Shown piece after piece: positions 1-5,807 of a stretch of DNA of 5,923 nt. The position numbers were made by a program, and so were the translations under genes. How positions within the stretch are numbered: position 1 is the stretch's first letter; every line of letters starts with the position of its first letter. The notes under the pieces are model-generated. The model searched no databases. It worked only from the letters and a program-made list of their open reading frames with translations, and was not told the DNA's origin. Source of the DNA: Desulfamplus sp. (GTDB lineage: Bacteria; Desulfobacterota; Desulfobacteria; Desulfobacterales; Desulfobacteraceae); contig JADGBP010000159.1 in assembly GCA_015231395.1 (NCBI GenBank), positions 1 through 5,923 on the forward strand, written 5' to 3'.

Positions 1-151
1 AGGGCTTTTTTATTTTACCGGAGACTAAAACATTTCCATCTTTAATCAATTGTGTAATAAGAGAGCGAGAGTGCTCTGTGAACTTTGCAACAACCGCACA
101 ATCAAGACGGTTGCCATCAAGCTCTCTGGTAATCAAAAATTCAATTTTCAC
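1..151 (-). CDS. RluA/RluD-family 23S rRNA pseudouridine synthase, N-terminal fragment (S4 domain)
   Basis: Translating the minus strand from a GTG at 151 gives 50 codons running off the left edge of the window. The product begins MKIEFLITRELDGNRLD and continues with HSRSLITQLIKDGNVLVSGK. This is the S4-type RNA-binding domain at the N-terminus of RluA/RluD pseudouridine synthases: the G-x-R-L-D motif, then S-R-S-x-I-x-x-L-I-x-x-G-x-V-x-V-x-G. These enzymes convert uridines in 23S rRNA to pseudouridine, and the catalytic domain (HRLD motif) would lie beyond the window. GTG at 151 is the only plausible start: a TGA stop lies eight codons upstream in frame, and the S4 domain begins within a few residues. 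The ribosome binding site is weak (GGGAAA about 10 bases upstream). The gene lies downstream of carD on the same strand but behind a terminator. The exact subfamily (RluC, RluD or RluA) cannot be decided from 50 residues. Confidence 0.8.
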   Translation of the reverse strand, partial: MKIEFLITRELDGNRLDCAVVAKFTEHSRSLITQLIKDGNVLVSGKIKKP

Positions 152-260
152 AAAACATATTTTCCCATAACATCAATGCAATGTTCAAAATTAATATCCA
201 AAATAAAAAAACGCTTGAATCGACCTATCCACGCCCATAGGAGGTGGTTTTAAAGTTCTA

Positions 261-304
261 ATAAAAAAAACCGACAGAAGCATAATAAAAGCGACTGTCG
301 GTTT
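261..304 (-). terminator. Rho-independent terminator of carD
   Basis: Bases 268-277 (AAACCGACAG) and 295-304 (CTGTCGGTTT) form a perfect 10 bp inverted repeat around a 17-base loop. On the minus strand the hairpin runs directly into eight T residues (complement of 263-270). It lies 67 bases beyond the carD stop codon, so it ends the carD transcript and separates it from the downstream pseudouridine synthase gene. On the plus strand the hairpin is followed by TCTATTG, without a proper U-tract, so it is mainly one-directional. Confidence 0.9.
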
Positions 305-370
305 CTATTGAGTCTGTTATTGTTCTGGCGTGTCTATAAGTTTAATACAATGTATAGTTACCATGTATAG

Positions 371-880
371 TTATGAAAAAAGATTCTCTATTTCGGTAAT
401 CATATCTTTTTCATTTATAGACTTTGCTGTTGAAAGTTCCTGCACCAGAAGACTCTGGGCTGTATCCAGAAGTTTTCGCTCTCCAAAAGACAAGTCTTTC
501 TCAAGCTTTAGGTGGAACAGATCCCTGAATACCTCAGCTACATCATATATGGAACCAGTTTTAATTTTATCCATATATTCCCGATATCTGCGGTTCCAGG
601 TTTGATTATCTGCTCCCTGAGCCTTTTTTTGCATGATTTTGTAAACTTGGGGAATCTCAGTTTCAGGTATAAGATCTCTAAGCCCCACAGATTCAACATT
701 AGAAGTAGGAATCATGATTACCATTCCATTTTCAATGATTTTCATCATATAAAAATTCATATTTTCTCCATTGATCTCTTTACATTCAATGGATTCGATA
801 CATCCTACACCATGTGCAGGATAAACAGCCAAATCTCCTTTATTGAATTTTTTTTTCCCGGGTCCACGTACAACTGCCAT
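371..880 (-). CDS. carD: CarD/CdnL-family RNA polymerase-binding transcription factor
   Basis: A complete protein of 169 residues, the usual length for CdnL/CarD. Family members bind the RNA polymerase beta subunit with an N-terminal Tudor-like domain and use a C-terminal helical domain to stabilise the open promoter complex, often at rRNA promoters. The N-terminal signature is clear: KFNKGDLAVYPAHGVG at about residues 11-26. The C-terminal domain has NQTWNRRYREYMDKI (92-106), including Trp95, which aligns with the tryptophan that wedges into the transcription bubble in mycobacterial CarD. It is followed by DVAEVFRDL and the LSFGERKLLDTAQSLLVQEL helices. The ATG at 880 is preceded by a strong GGGGGAG ribosome binding site at about 6 bases, which fixes the start. 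The gene has its own promoter and terminator, so it is probably monocistronic. It resembles housekeeping CdnL rather than the longer Myxococcus CarD, as there is no HMGA-like tail. Confidence 0.93.
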   Translation of the reverse strand: MAVVRGPGKKKFNKGDLAVYPAHGVGCIESIECKEINGENMNFYMMKIIENGMVIMIPTSNVESVGLRDLIPETEIPQVYKIMQKKAQGADNQTWNRRYREYMDKIKTGSIYDVAEVFRDLFHLKLEKDLSFGERKLLDTAQSLLVQELSTAKSINEKDMITEIENLFS

Positions 881-953
881 TAGACTCTCCCCCTATTTGT
901 AAGCACTGCTATCTTGTTAGATTCTTAAACAAACAATACTGCCATCATTAAAT

Positions 954-982
954 AATATAGCATAACCTCATATAATTATCAA
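954..982 (-). promoter_or_regulatory. Sigma70-type promoter of carD
   Basis: On the minus strand, TTGATA (complement of 977-982) and TATATT (complement of 954-959) are separated by exactly 17 bases. Each hexamer matches the sigma70 consensus at five of six positions. Transcription would start near 947, giving a leader of about 65 bases before the carD ATG at 880. No operator-like palindrome was seen over this promoter. Confidence 0.65.
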
Positions 983-1086
983 TCTAAACCACAGGGTAAT
1001 TAGCAATCAAGAGGATATTTTTTTTTAAACTTAATAAAATCAGTGGGTTAAACTGGATTGTAAATCATGATAGTAAACATTTTATC

Positions 1087-1280
1087 GTGAAAATACATTC
1101 GCTTTTCATGATCCGGGGTGACCAGAATCCAATCCGGTCATGGACGTTTACCGTGAAAACACATTTTTGCTTTCATTCTCCGGGGTGACCAGAATCCAAT
1201 TCGGTCATGGACGTTTACCGTGAAAACACATTTGCTTTTCAGGATCGGGGTTGGTAAAAACTCTGCCATGAGCGTTTACC
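1087..1280. repeat. Tandem compound-palindromic intergenic repeat, about 2.9 copies of a 61-67 bp unit
   Basis: Three head-to-tail units start with GTGAAAA and end with CGTTTACC: 1087-1152 (66 bp), 1153-1219 (67 bp) and 1220-1280 (61 bp). Units 1 and 2 are nearly identical through a shared core that includes GGGGTGACCAGAATCCAAT. Unit 3 keeps both ends but its centre has diverged and shortened. Each unit contains two nested hairpins. One is TGAAAA...TTTTCA over 9-11 bases (1088-1093 with 1103-1108 in unit 1). The other is CATGATCCGG (1107-1116) with CCGGTCATG (1134-1142). A GTAAAC just before unit 1 is the complement of the GTTTAC at each unit end, so the block may be bounded by inverted copies. 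No ORF is carried. It resembles a dispersed REP/BIME-type intergenic element rather than a protein-binding array, but only one locus is visible. Confidence 0.8.
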
Positions 1281-1359
1281 ATACAATACCTAAAATTAGA
1301 AAATCTTATGTGCTTTGGCACTTTAAAATTTTGGATTCATTGCTGGTTTAAAATTCTTC

Positions 1360-1388
1360 TTGACTTTATTTAAACAGATAAGTAAATA
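1360..1388 (+). promoter_or_regulatory. Likely promoter of the tetR-acyl-CoA synthetase operon
   Basis: TTGACT at 1360-1365 matches the -35 consensus at five of six positions. After 17 bases comes TAAATA at 1383-1388, a weaker -10. The -10 and the predicted start (about 1395) lie inside the palindrome at 1381-1416, so a protein bound there would block polymerase. The -10 assignment is uncertain; a second AT-rich candidate, TATAAA at 1446-1451, lacks a matching -35. Confidence 0.45.
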
Positions 1389-1416
1389 TTACTCACCACG
1401 GTAAGTGATATTTACT
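1381..1416. promoter_or_regulatory. 36 bp near-perfect palindrome, probable operator of the adjacent TetR regulator
   Basis: The left arm AGTAAATATTACTCACC (1381-1397) and right arm GGTAAGTGATATTTACT (1400-1416) are reverse complements at 15 of 17 positions around a 2-base AC centre. The half-site TTACTCAC (1389-1396) recurs as a direct copy at 1412-1419, 23 bases later, and appears inverted as GTAAGTGA at 1401-1408. The site could therefore hold more than one regulator dimer. It overlaps the presumed -10 of the operon and lies about 100 bases upstream of the regulator, the usual place for TetR autoregulation. Binding by this particular protein is inferred from position and symmetry. Confidence 0.75.
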
Positions 1417-1513
1417 CACTGCAAAAATTATTCGCTGCAAAAAAATATAAAGACTGCCTGTAAACGTGAGAAAAGATGGTAGCCACTTATCAAAAGATTA
1501 AAAGGAACATGAC

Positions 1514-2110
1514 ATGCAATCTGAAGAGAAAAAAGCTTCACCACCCGGACGGACAAAAATCATGAATTCCCTTTCGGAGCTTATTAGGGAAAAAGATTTT
1601 CACTCCATTACCACGGCTGAAATTGCTTCCACTGCAGGGGTGACAGAAGGGTTGATATACAAATATTTCAAGGACAAAAAAGATCTTTTATATCAGGTGC
1701 TCAATGAACATTTTCAGACCTTCCATGACCAAATTGTATTAAAAATAGAATCTCGGAAATCAAGCATTGAGAAACTTTCAATTATCATAAGAACCACCCT
1801 GAAAAGCTATGCGGCAAATCGGGTATTTGCAAAAATTCTTCTTCTTGAGGTGCGCAACTCCCCCAACTACTTTGAAAGCGATGCCTACGACATGGTAAAA
1901 ATATACTCTCGTACTATTCTTGAGATTATTCATCAGGGCATAGCCGTCGGAGAAATAAGAGAGGAGACCAACCCCCATGCCCTGCGTCAGGTGATACTTG
2001 GGTCAATCGAACACGCCTGTTTGGGAGAGGTTATTTTTGGTAAAACGATAGATACAGACCAAGTTTCAGAACATATCTGTAACATTATATTTAGAGGAGT
2101 TCAAAAATAA
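1514..2110 (+). CDS. TetR/AcrR-family transcriptional regulator, FadR (B. subtilis)-like
   Basis: A complete regulator of 198 residues, typical for TetR proteins. The N-terminal DNA-binding domain is clear: IMNSLSELIREKDFHSITTA at about residues 16-35, and the helix-turn-helix ITTAEIASTAGVTEGLIYKY at about 32-51, followed by YFKDKKDLLYQVL. The C-terminal ligand-binding half (about 85-198, with LLLEVRNSPNYFE and LGSIEHACLGEVIFG) resembles the TetR_C_4 type found in B. subtilis FadR, which responds to acyl-CoAs. ATG at 1514 has AAGGAA 6-8 bases upstream; an ATG at 1509 is out of frame. The gene ends one base before the acyl-CoA synthetase, and the ribosome binding site for that gene lies within its last codons, so the two are co-transcribed and probably translationally coupled. 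It likely represses its own operon through the palindrome at 1381-1416, with an acyl-CoA as a plausible inducer (inference). Confidence 0.9.
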   Translation: MQSEEKKASPPGRTKIMNSLSELIREKDFHSITTAEIASTAGVTEGLIYKYFKDKKDLLYQVLNEHFQTFHDQIVLKIESRKSSIEKLSIIIRTTLKSYAANRVFAKILLLEVRNSPNYFESDAYDMVKIYSRTILEIIHQGIAVGEIREETNPHALRQVILGSIEHACLGEVIFGKTIDTDQVSEHICNIIFRGVQK

Positions 2111-2111
2111 A

Positions 2112-4298
2112 ATGAATACTACCAAACACCCTGATCAGACCCTTTGTGAAGATGACGCCAAAAATATTCTAAAGCAATATGGTATTCCGGTGGTCAGTGA
2201 AATCAGAGTATCAAACTGTGAACAGGCTGTCAGTGCAGCTTTAAATCTTGGATTTCCTGTTGTAGTCAAGGGCGTTGGCAGCAAATTTGCCCATAAAAGT
2301 GAAGTGGGGCTTGTTCACATCGCCATCTCAGACACTGACTCTCTCAATAAAGCTGTGGCAGCCATAACTGCAACAGGAGGAAAAGATCTTGAGGGAATTC
2401 TTGTTCAATCCATGATTTCGGGTAAAAGAGAGCTTGTTGCCGGAATGTTCAGAGACCCCCAGTACGGACCTGTTATAATGTTTGGTCTGGGCGGAATATT
2501 TACCGAGGCTCTGCACGATGTCTCTTTCAGACTTGCTCCTCTGACAGATTGGGATATGGAAGAGATGATGAACGAGATCTCTGCAAAAGCCATGTTTGGT
2601 AATTTTCGGGGCGAAAAGGCAATTGACAAAAATCAGATAAAAGCAGTTCTTTCCGGACTTTCAAACCTTGCCATCAATGATCCGTCAATCAAAGAGATTG
2701 ATATAAATCCCCTTATTGCAACGGCAGACGGAAAACTTGTGGCAGTTGATGCCCTTATCATCAAAGGCGAATCTACCATAAGTTTAAACACAAGACCTCA
2801 TGTTGACAAATTGCAACTCGCTGCTCTGTTCTATCCCAAAACAGTGGCATTTGTAGGTGCTTCAGGCTCTTTTGGCAAATGGGGACACATGCTGCTGACA
2901 AATGCTCTGAGCGGGAATTTCAAGGGGAAGATTTATCTTGTGAATCCAAAGGGTGGTCAAATCCTGGGCAAGCCTGTTTACTCCTCTATCAACGATATTA
3001 AAGATGATATAGATCTTGCCGTGGTTACACTTCCTGCTCATATGATTATGGAGTTGATTCCCCAGCTTAAAGCTAAAAATACAAAAGGTATTCTTCTTAT
3101 CACATCGGGTTTCGCAGAGACAGGTGAAGAGGGAATCAAACTTGAACGGGAAGTTGTGGCAAAAGCTGTTGAATGCGGAATTATTATTCTTGGGCCCAAT
3201 ACAATGGGTATTTGTAATCCTCACAATGATTTTGCATGCAGTGCCGCACATTCTCATCCTTTGCCAGGCTCAACTGCTCTGATATGTCAATCCGGCAATA
3301 TGGGCACTCAGCTTTTAGCATTTGCGGAACAGCAGGGTATTGGTATCAGGGCATTTTCAGGCTCAGGTAACGAGGCAATGGTAACAATTGAAGATTATAT
3401 GGAGCTTTTTGAAGTTGACGAGAAGACAAGGTCGGTAGTCCTCTACATTGAGAGTGTGAAAGATGGCAGGAGATTTTTTGAAAGTGCCAGAAGAGTGTCG
3501 GAGAAAAAACCGGTTATTGTGCTTAGCGGAGGAAGAACTGCAATTGGTGGCAAAGCTGCAGCAAGCCACACCGGTGCTCTGGCTTCAAATGCAAAGGTAA
3601 CTGCTTCGGCGTTCAGGCAGGCAGGCATCATTGAGGTTGGGCAGTCAATGGAGCTTCTTGATTTGTCGGCGGTTTTTTCCTCCATGCCTCTGCCCCGTGG
3701 CAACAGGGTGGCAATCATGACTCTTGGAGGCGGGTGGGGTGTTGTAACAGCGGATCTATGTTCTGAATACAATCTTGAAGTGCCGATCCTTTCACCTGAA
3801 ATAATAGAGACTCTTAATCCTCTGCTTCCAGCTTACTGGAGCCATGCAAACCCTGTGGATATTGTAGGCGAGGGCAATCCGGATATTCCTAAGATCGCAA
3901 TTGAAGAGCTTTTGAAATGGGATGGATGTGATGCTGTGATTCATCTTGGAATTCATGGCAAGCGGATTTTTGTGGAAAAGATGGTTGCCTCAATTATAAA
4001 GGTTGATCCAGCTCATTCCAAAGAGAGCCTTGATCCATTGAATACAATGTTGATGGCGTATGAAAATGATTATGTCTCTCATGTGATCAAACTTACTGAA
4101 AAATATAACAAACCTGTTTTAGGTGTAAGTCTTTTAACTGATCATAAAAGCAAAACACTTTATCGTGAAGAAGGATGTAAATACAATGGTATCTTTTTTC
4201 CTTCGCCTGAACGGGCAGTTAAAGCCCTTTCCGGTATGTGTCGATACAGCCGGTGGCTTAATTGTCAATTGCCACTTGCAAATTGTCCACCTTCATGA
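2112..4298 (+). CDS. Acyl-CoA synthetase (ADP-forming), fused beta-alpha subunits (acetate-CoA ligase family)
   Basis: A 728-residue single-chain NDP-forming acyl-CoA synthetase. Such enzymes interconvert acyl-CoA + ADP + Pi with free acid + CoA + ATP in the cytoplasm, using phosphohistidine intermediates. Residues about 10-220 are the ATP-grasp beta half, with FPVVVKGVGSKFAHKSEVGL including His61 (the conserved beta-subunit histidine region) and the metal-binding EIDINPLI at 195-202. Residues about 240-335 are the CoA-binding Rossmann domain (VAFVGASGSFGKWGH). Residues about 380-520 are the ligase domain with ICQSGNMG and the active-site SHTGA motif, His486 being the expected phosphorylated residue. 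The rest is the C-terminal ligase-CoA domain. The beta half comes before the alpha half, the reverse of alpha-beta fusions such as bacterial Pat. GAGGAG lies 12 bases before the ATG, inside tetR. Family similarity seems to end near RYSRWLN; the last 11 residues (CQLPLANCPPS) look like an added tail. The acyl substrate cannot be told from the sequence; the FadR-like partner suggests a fatty, branched or aromatic acyl-CoA. Confidence 0.9.
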   Translation: MNTTKHPDQTLCEDDAKNILKQYGIPVVSEIRVSNCEQAVSAALNLGFPVVVKGVGSKFAHKSEVGLVHIAISDTDSLNKAVAAITATGGKDLEGILVQSMISGKRELVAGMFRDPQYGPVIMFGLGGIFTEALHDVSFRLAPLTDWDMEEMMNEISAKAMFGNFRGEKAIDKNQIKAVLSGLSNLAINDPSIKEIDINPLIATADGKLVAVDALIIKGESTISLNTRPHVDKLQLAALFYPKTVAFVGASGSFGKWGHMLLTNALSGNFKGKIYLVNPKGGQILGKPVYSSINDIKDDIDLAVVTLPAHMIMELIPQLKAKNTKGILLITSGFAETGEEGIKLEREVVAKAVECGIIILGPNTMGICNPHNDFACSAAHSHPLPGSTALICQSGNMGTQLLAFAEQQGIGIRAFSGSGNEAMVTIEDYMELFEVDEKTRSVVLYIESVKDGRRFFESARRVSEKKPVIVLSGGRTAIGGKAAASHTGALASNAKVTASAFRQAGIIEVGQSMELLDLSAVFSSMPLPRGNRVAIMTLGGGWGVVTADLCSEYNLEVPILSPEIIETLNPLLPAYWSHANPVDIVGEGNPDIPKIAIEELLKWDGCDAVIHLGIHGKRIFVEKMVASIIKVDPAHSKESLDPLNTMLMAYENDYVSHVIKLTEKYNKPVLGVSLLTDHKSKTLYREEGCKYNGIFFPSPERAVKALSGMCRYSRWLNCQLPLANCPPS

Positions 4299-4353
4299 AA
4301 CCCCATGATATGAAAAATAAGAATGTAACTATTAAGAAAACTTCATTTTGGCT

Positions 4354-4370
4354 TTCACCTCGCAGGTGAA
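4354..4370. terminator. Hairpin between convergent genes, possible weak terminator
   Basis: TTCACCT (4354-4360) and AGGTGAA (4364-4370) form a perfect 7 bp stem with a 3-base loop, 55 bases past the synthetase stop and between two convergent genes. Neither side has an immediate T-run: on the plus strand five T residues come only at 4383-4387. It is placed as a terminator would be, but is not a canonical one. Confidence 0.35.
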
Positions 4371-4482
4371 GTAGCAAATATGTTTTTCCCAATGATTTCA
4401 AGATACATCAAAAAGCGTGTCACTGATTCAGGTAGTAATTTATGCAGATTTTATGCAACGGATTCAGGTTTCTATTAAAAAA

Positions 4483-5805
4483 TCAAGACTGACGCAAGAA
4501 ATCCTTTAAAATTTTCTCTCTTGCCTCACCAGCAACATAGAGCGAGCCTGCGATGCAGATACACTCTTGTTCTTGTTCTGATATGTTATGGTTCTGTTCT
4601 GATGCCCCATGGCTCTGCTCTGATAGTTCATGATTCTGTTCCGATGTTTCATGAGTGTATGTCGATGCCACATGAATCTGTTCCGATATTCCATGACTCT
4701 GTTCCGATGCCTTGTGAATTTGTTCTAATGCCCCATTAATGGCATATTCAACGGCTTCTGCAACATTTTCAATAATTATGACTTGAGCGGGGGTGACAGT
4801 TACTGCAAAATCTCTGAGAATCTGAGGGTCAAGACTTCTGTCAATCCTTGCTTTTGTAAAAATAATACGGTCAGCCGCAGGGAGCAGATAGGTCAGCATC
4901 TCTTTGTAGGGCTTATCGTCAAGAATGCCAATTATCATTGTAAGTCTTTGGTTAAACATAAGCCCTTGGTTAAAATATTTTTCTTTCTGACCAACAGAAC
5001 CATGCTCATAAATCTTCTGTCCATGATTCTGTATAAGATATTTACCCAAATTTTCCGCTGCATCAAGGTTATGGGCACCATCAATGAGAACTAAAGGCTT
5101 GTGCATGATATATTCAAGACGACCGGGCCATGTTGTTGCTAAAAGACCTTTTCTTATGCTCTCTTCAGTCAATCTACGGTTTTCAGTTAGCTCACTGTTT
5201 TCGGATAGGTCACTGTTTTCAGTTAGTTCACTTTTTCCAATCAGATTGCTGTTTCCAGTCGGGCTAACGTTGCCGATATTTTGTTTCATCAGAAGTTCAC
5301 ATGTGGCAAGAGCAAGGGTAGCATTTTGAATCTGATGGTGTCCTGGTAGCCTGATTTTCATATTGTTCCAAGTAACATCTATTCCTCTGTAGGTAAAATC
5401 AGTTTCCAGTCTCTGAAATTTTGATTTATTGGGCTCTGATTCATGGAGTTCTGATTCATGGAGTTCTGATTCATTTGTTTGTAAAGTGCTGATTTCTGAC
5501 TTAGAGATTGTATATTCTGGATTGCCTATTGCTAAAAATTCTTTGCCATATTGATAAACAGGAGCTTCTTTTTGTCTTGCAATATCATTTAGCACAGCAA
5601 TAGCAGATGCCTGAGTTACACCGGTCACAAGAGGAGTATGAGATTTGATGATTCCCCCCTTTTCTGCAGCAATCTGCTCAAGAGTATCCCCAAGATATTC
5701 GGTGTGTTCAATTGAAAGATTGGAGATAACAGTCACATTCGGACTCAACACGTTGGTTGCATCTAATCTGCCCCCCATTCCTGTTTCAATGACTGCCCAA
5801 GCCAT
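4483..5805 (-). CDS. folC: Bifunctional dihydrofolate/folylpolyglutamate synthase (FolC), truncated at its N-terminus
   Basis: FolC ligates glutamate to dihydropteroate and adds polyglutamate tails to folates, using ATP. The retained 440 residues carry the family motifs in order: [16 protein letters not shown] (3-18), [20 protein letters not shown] (31-50), [15 protein letters not shown] (153-167), TWPGRLEYI (225-233), [13 protein letters not shown] (241-253), GILDDK (293-298) and the C-terminal [11 protein letters not shown] (419-429). About 120-140 residues that should precede [10 protein letters not shown], including the GTNGKGS P-loop, are absent. ATG at 5805 is not a true start: it falls at a join to rpsB sequence, has no ribosome binding site, and the frame stays open to the window edge through non-homologous residues. 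Although the N-terminus is missing, the piece is as long as a whole normal FolC, because tandem repeats fill three loops: about residues 112-127 (HESEL units), 184-215 (SELTEN-like units) and 359-414 (SEQSHGA-like heptads). The conserved motifs between the repeats look intact, so the source gene was probably functional. Confidence 0.9.
   Translation of the reverse strand: MAWAVIETGMGGRLDATNVLSPNVTVISNLSIEHTEYLGDTLEQIAAEKGGIIKSHTPLVTGVTQASAIAVLNDIARQKEAPVYQYGKEFLAIGNPEYTISKSEISTLQTNESELHESELHESEPNKSKFQRLETDFTYRGIDVTWNNMKIRLPGHHQIQNATLALATCELLMKQNIGNVSPTGNSNLIGKSELTENSDLSENSELTENRRLTEESIRKGLLATTWPGRLEYIMHKPLVLIDGAHNLDAAENLGKYLIQNHGQKIYEHGSVGQKEKYFNQGLMFNQRLTMIIGILDDKPYKEMLTYLLPAADRIIFTKARIDRSLDPQILRDFAVTVTPAQVIIIENVAEAVEYAINGALEQIHKASEQSHGISEQIHVASTYTHETSEQNHELSEQSHGASEQNHNISEQEQECICIAGSLYVAGEAREKILKDFLRQS
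4573..4740 (-). repeat. In-frame 21 bp tandem repeat in folC (8 units, SEQxHxx heptads)
   Basis: Eight consecutive 21-base units tile this segment exactly. On the minus strand they encode [49 protein letters not shown] and a unit edge at SEQEQEC. On the plus strand the shared core is CTGTTCYGAT followed by CCATG or a variant, for example at 4594-4614, 4678-4698 and 4699-4719. Units have diverged, at both silent and replacement positions, so the array is not a very recent expansion. It sits just before the final strand motif [11 protein letters not shown] of FolC. The polar, charged composition suggests a flexible surface loop rather than a folded domain. Confidence 0.88.
4943..4974 (-). repeat. 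Short 18 bp-spaced duplication in folC (2 copies, FNQ)
   Basis: Two 14-base copies, 4943-4956 and 4961-4974, match at 12 of 14 positions and are 18 bases apart. They encode the paired FNQ in [12 protein letters not shown]. The stretch lies in a loop between [12 protein letters not shown] and GILDDK that appears longer than usual for the family, so it may be a fourth, minimal repeat insertion. Confidence 0.5.
5162..5269 (-). repeat. In-frame 18 bp tandem repeat in folC (about 6 units, SELTEN-like)
   Basis: Six consecutive 18-base units, with the best three at 5180-5197, 5198-5215 and 5216-5233 (plus-strand form TTTTCAGTTAGCTCACTG). They encode the series [30 protein letters not shown]. The outer units are more diverged than the central ones, the usual picture for an array that expands from the middle. 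It lies between the ATLALA helix and TWPGRLE, again a position where FolC proteins have a loop. Confidence 0.85.
5433..5476 (-). repeat. In-frame 15 bp tandem repeat in folC (3 units, HESEL)
   Basis: Units at 5433-5447, 5448-5462 and 5463-5476 share GTTCTGATTCATGGA (one substitution in the first; the last is diverging at its end). They encode [14 protein letters not shown]. Near-identity at the base level makes this the youngest-looking of the arrays. Its core GTTCTGAT plus CATGG resembles the 21 bp unit at 4573-4740. Confidence 0.85.
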
Positions 5806-5807
5806 CT
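5795..5807. other. Junction between folC and rpsB sequence, at a microhomology
   Basis: On the minus strand, AGATGGCTTGGGC reads R-W-L-G in the S2 frame (the conserved NRWLG of ribosomal protein S2) and M-A-W-A in the folC frame (leading into [10 protein letters not shown]). Homology changes from rpsB to folC, with a change of reading frame, inside these 13 bases. At least TGGG is expected in both parents. This is a typical place for a chimeric join by short sequence overlap. Confidence 0.8.

Larger units (their letters stand above)
881..1513. other. Divergent intergenic region between carD and the tetR operon
   Basis: These 633 bases hold no credible gene. From left to right they contain the carD leader and promoter (to 982), an AT-rich stretch with a run of nine T residues at about 1017-1025, a tandem compound-palindromic repeat (1087-1280), a small GTGC/GCAC hairpin at 1310-1321 with no clear role, then the tetR promoter, operator and leader (1360-1513). 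The length is unusual for two compact housekeeping-type genes and is explained mostly by the repeat block. Confidence 0.6.

Noticed and set aside
240..253. Perfect Shine-Dalgarno-like AGGAGGTGG on the plus strand
   Set aside because: No start codon follows at a usable distance: a TAA comes at once and then the carD terminator. It is a chance match.
50..253. Plus-strand 67-residue open frame
   Set aside because: It lies antisense to the S4-domain coding sequence, with no ribosome binding site and an unconvincing composition; it is a shadow frame.
512..883. Plus-strand 123-residue open frame
   Set aside because: It is entirely antisense to carD, whose motifs are clear; no separate family resemblance was seen.
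1087..1280. CRISPR array
   Set aside because: The copies are contiguous with no unique spacers of constant length, only three units are present, and no cas genes are nearby.
1316..1334. Possible sigma54 promoter (TGGCAC upstream of tetR)
   Set aside because: The -12 element is not at the required distance: TTGC would be expected at 1327-1330 but the bases are AATT.
1446..1451. TATAAA as the tetR -10
   Set aside because: There is no acceptable -35 at 16-18 bases upstream; the pair at 1360-1388 fits better.
5084..5329. Plus-strand 81-residue frame with repeated SVSSLF-like peptide
   Set aside because: It is the antisense reading of the 18 bp repeat in folC; the repetition is inherited from the real gene.
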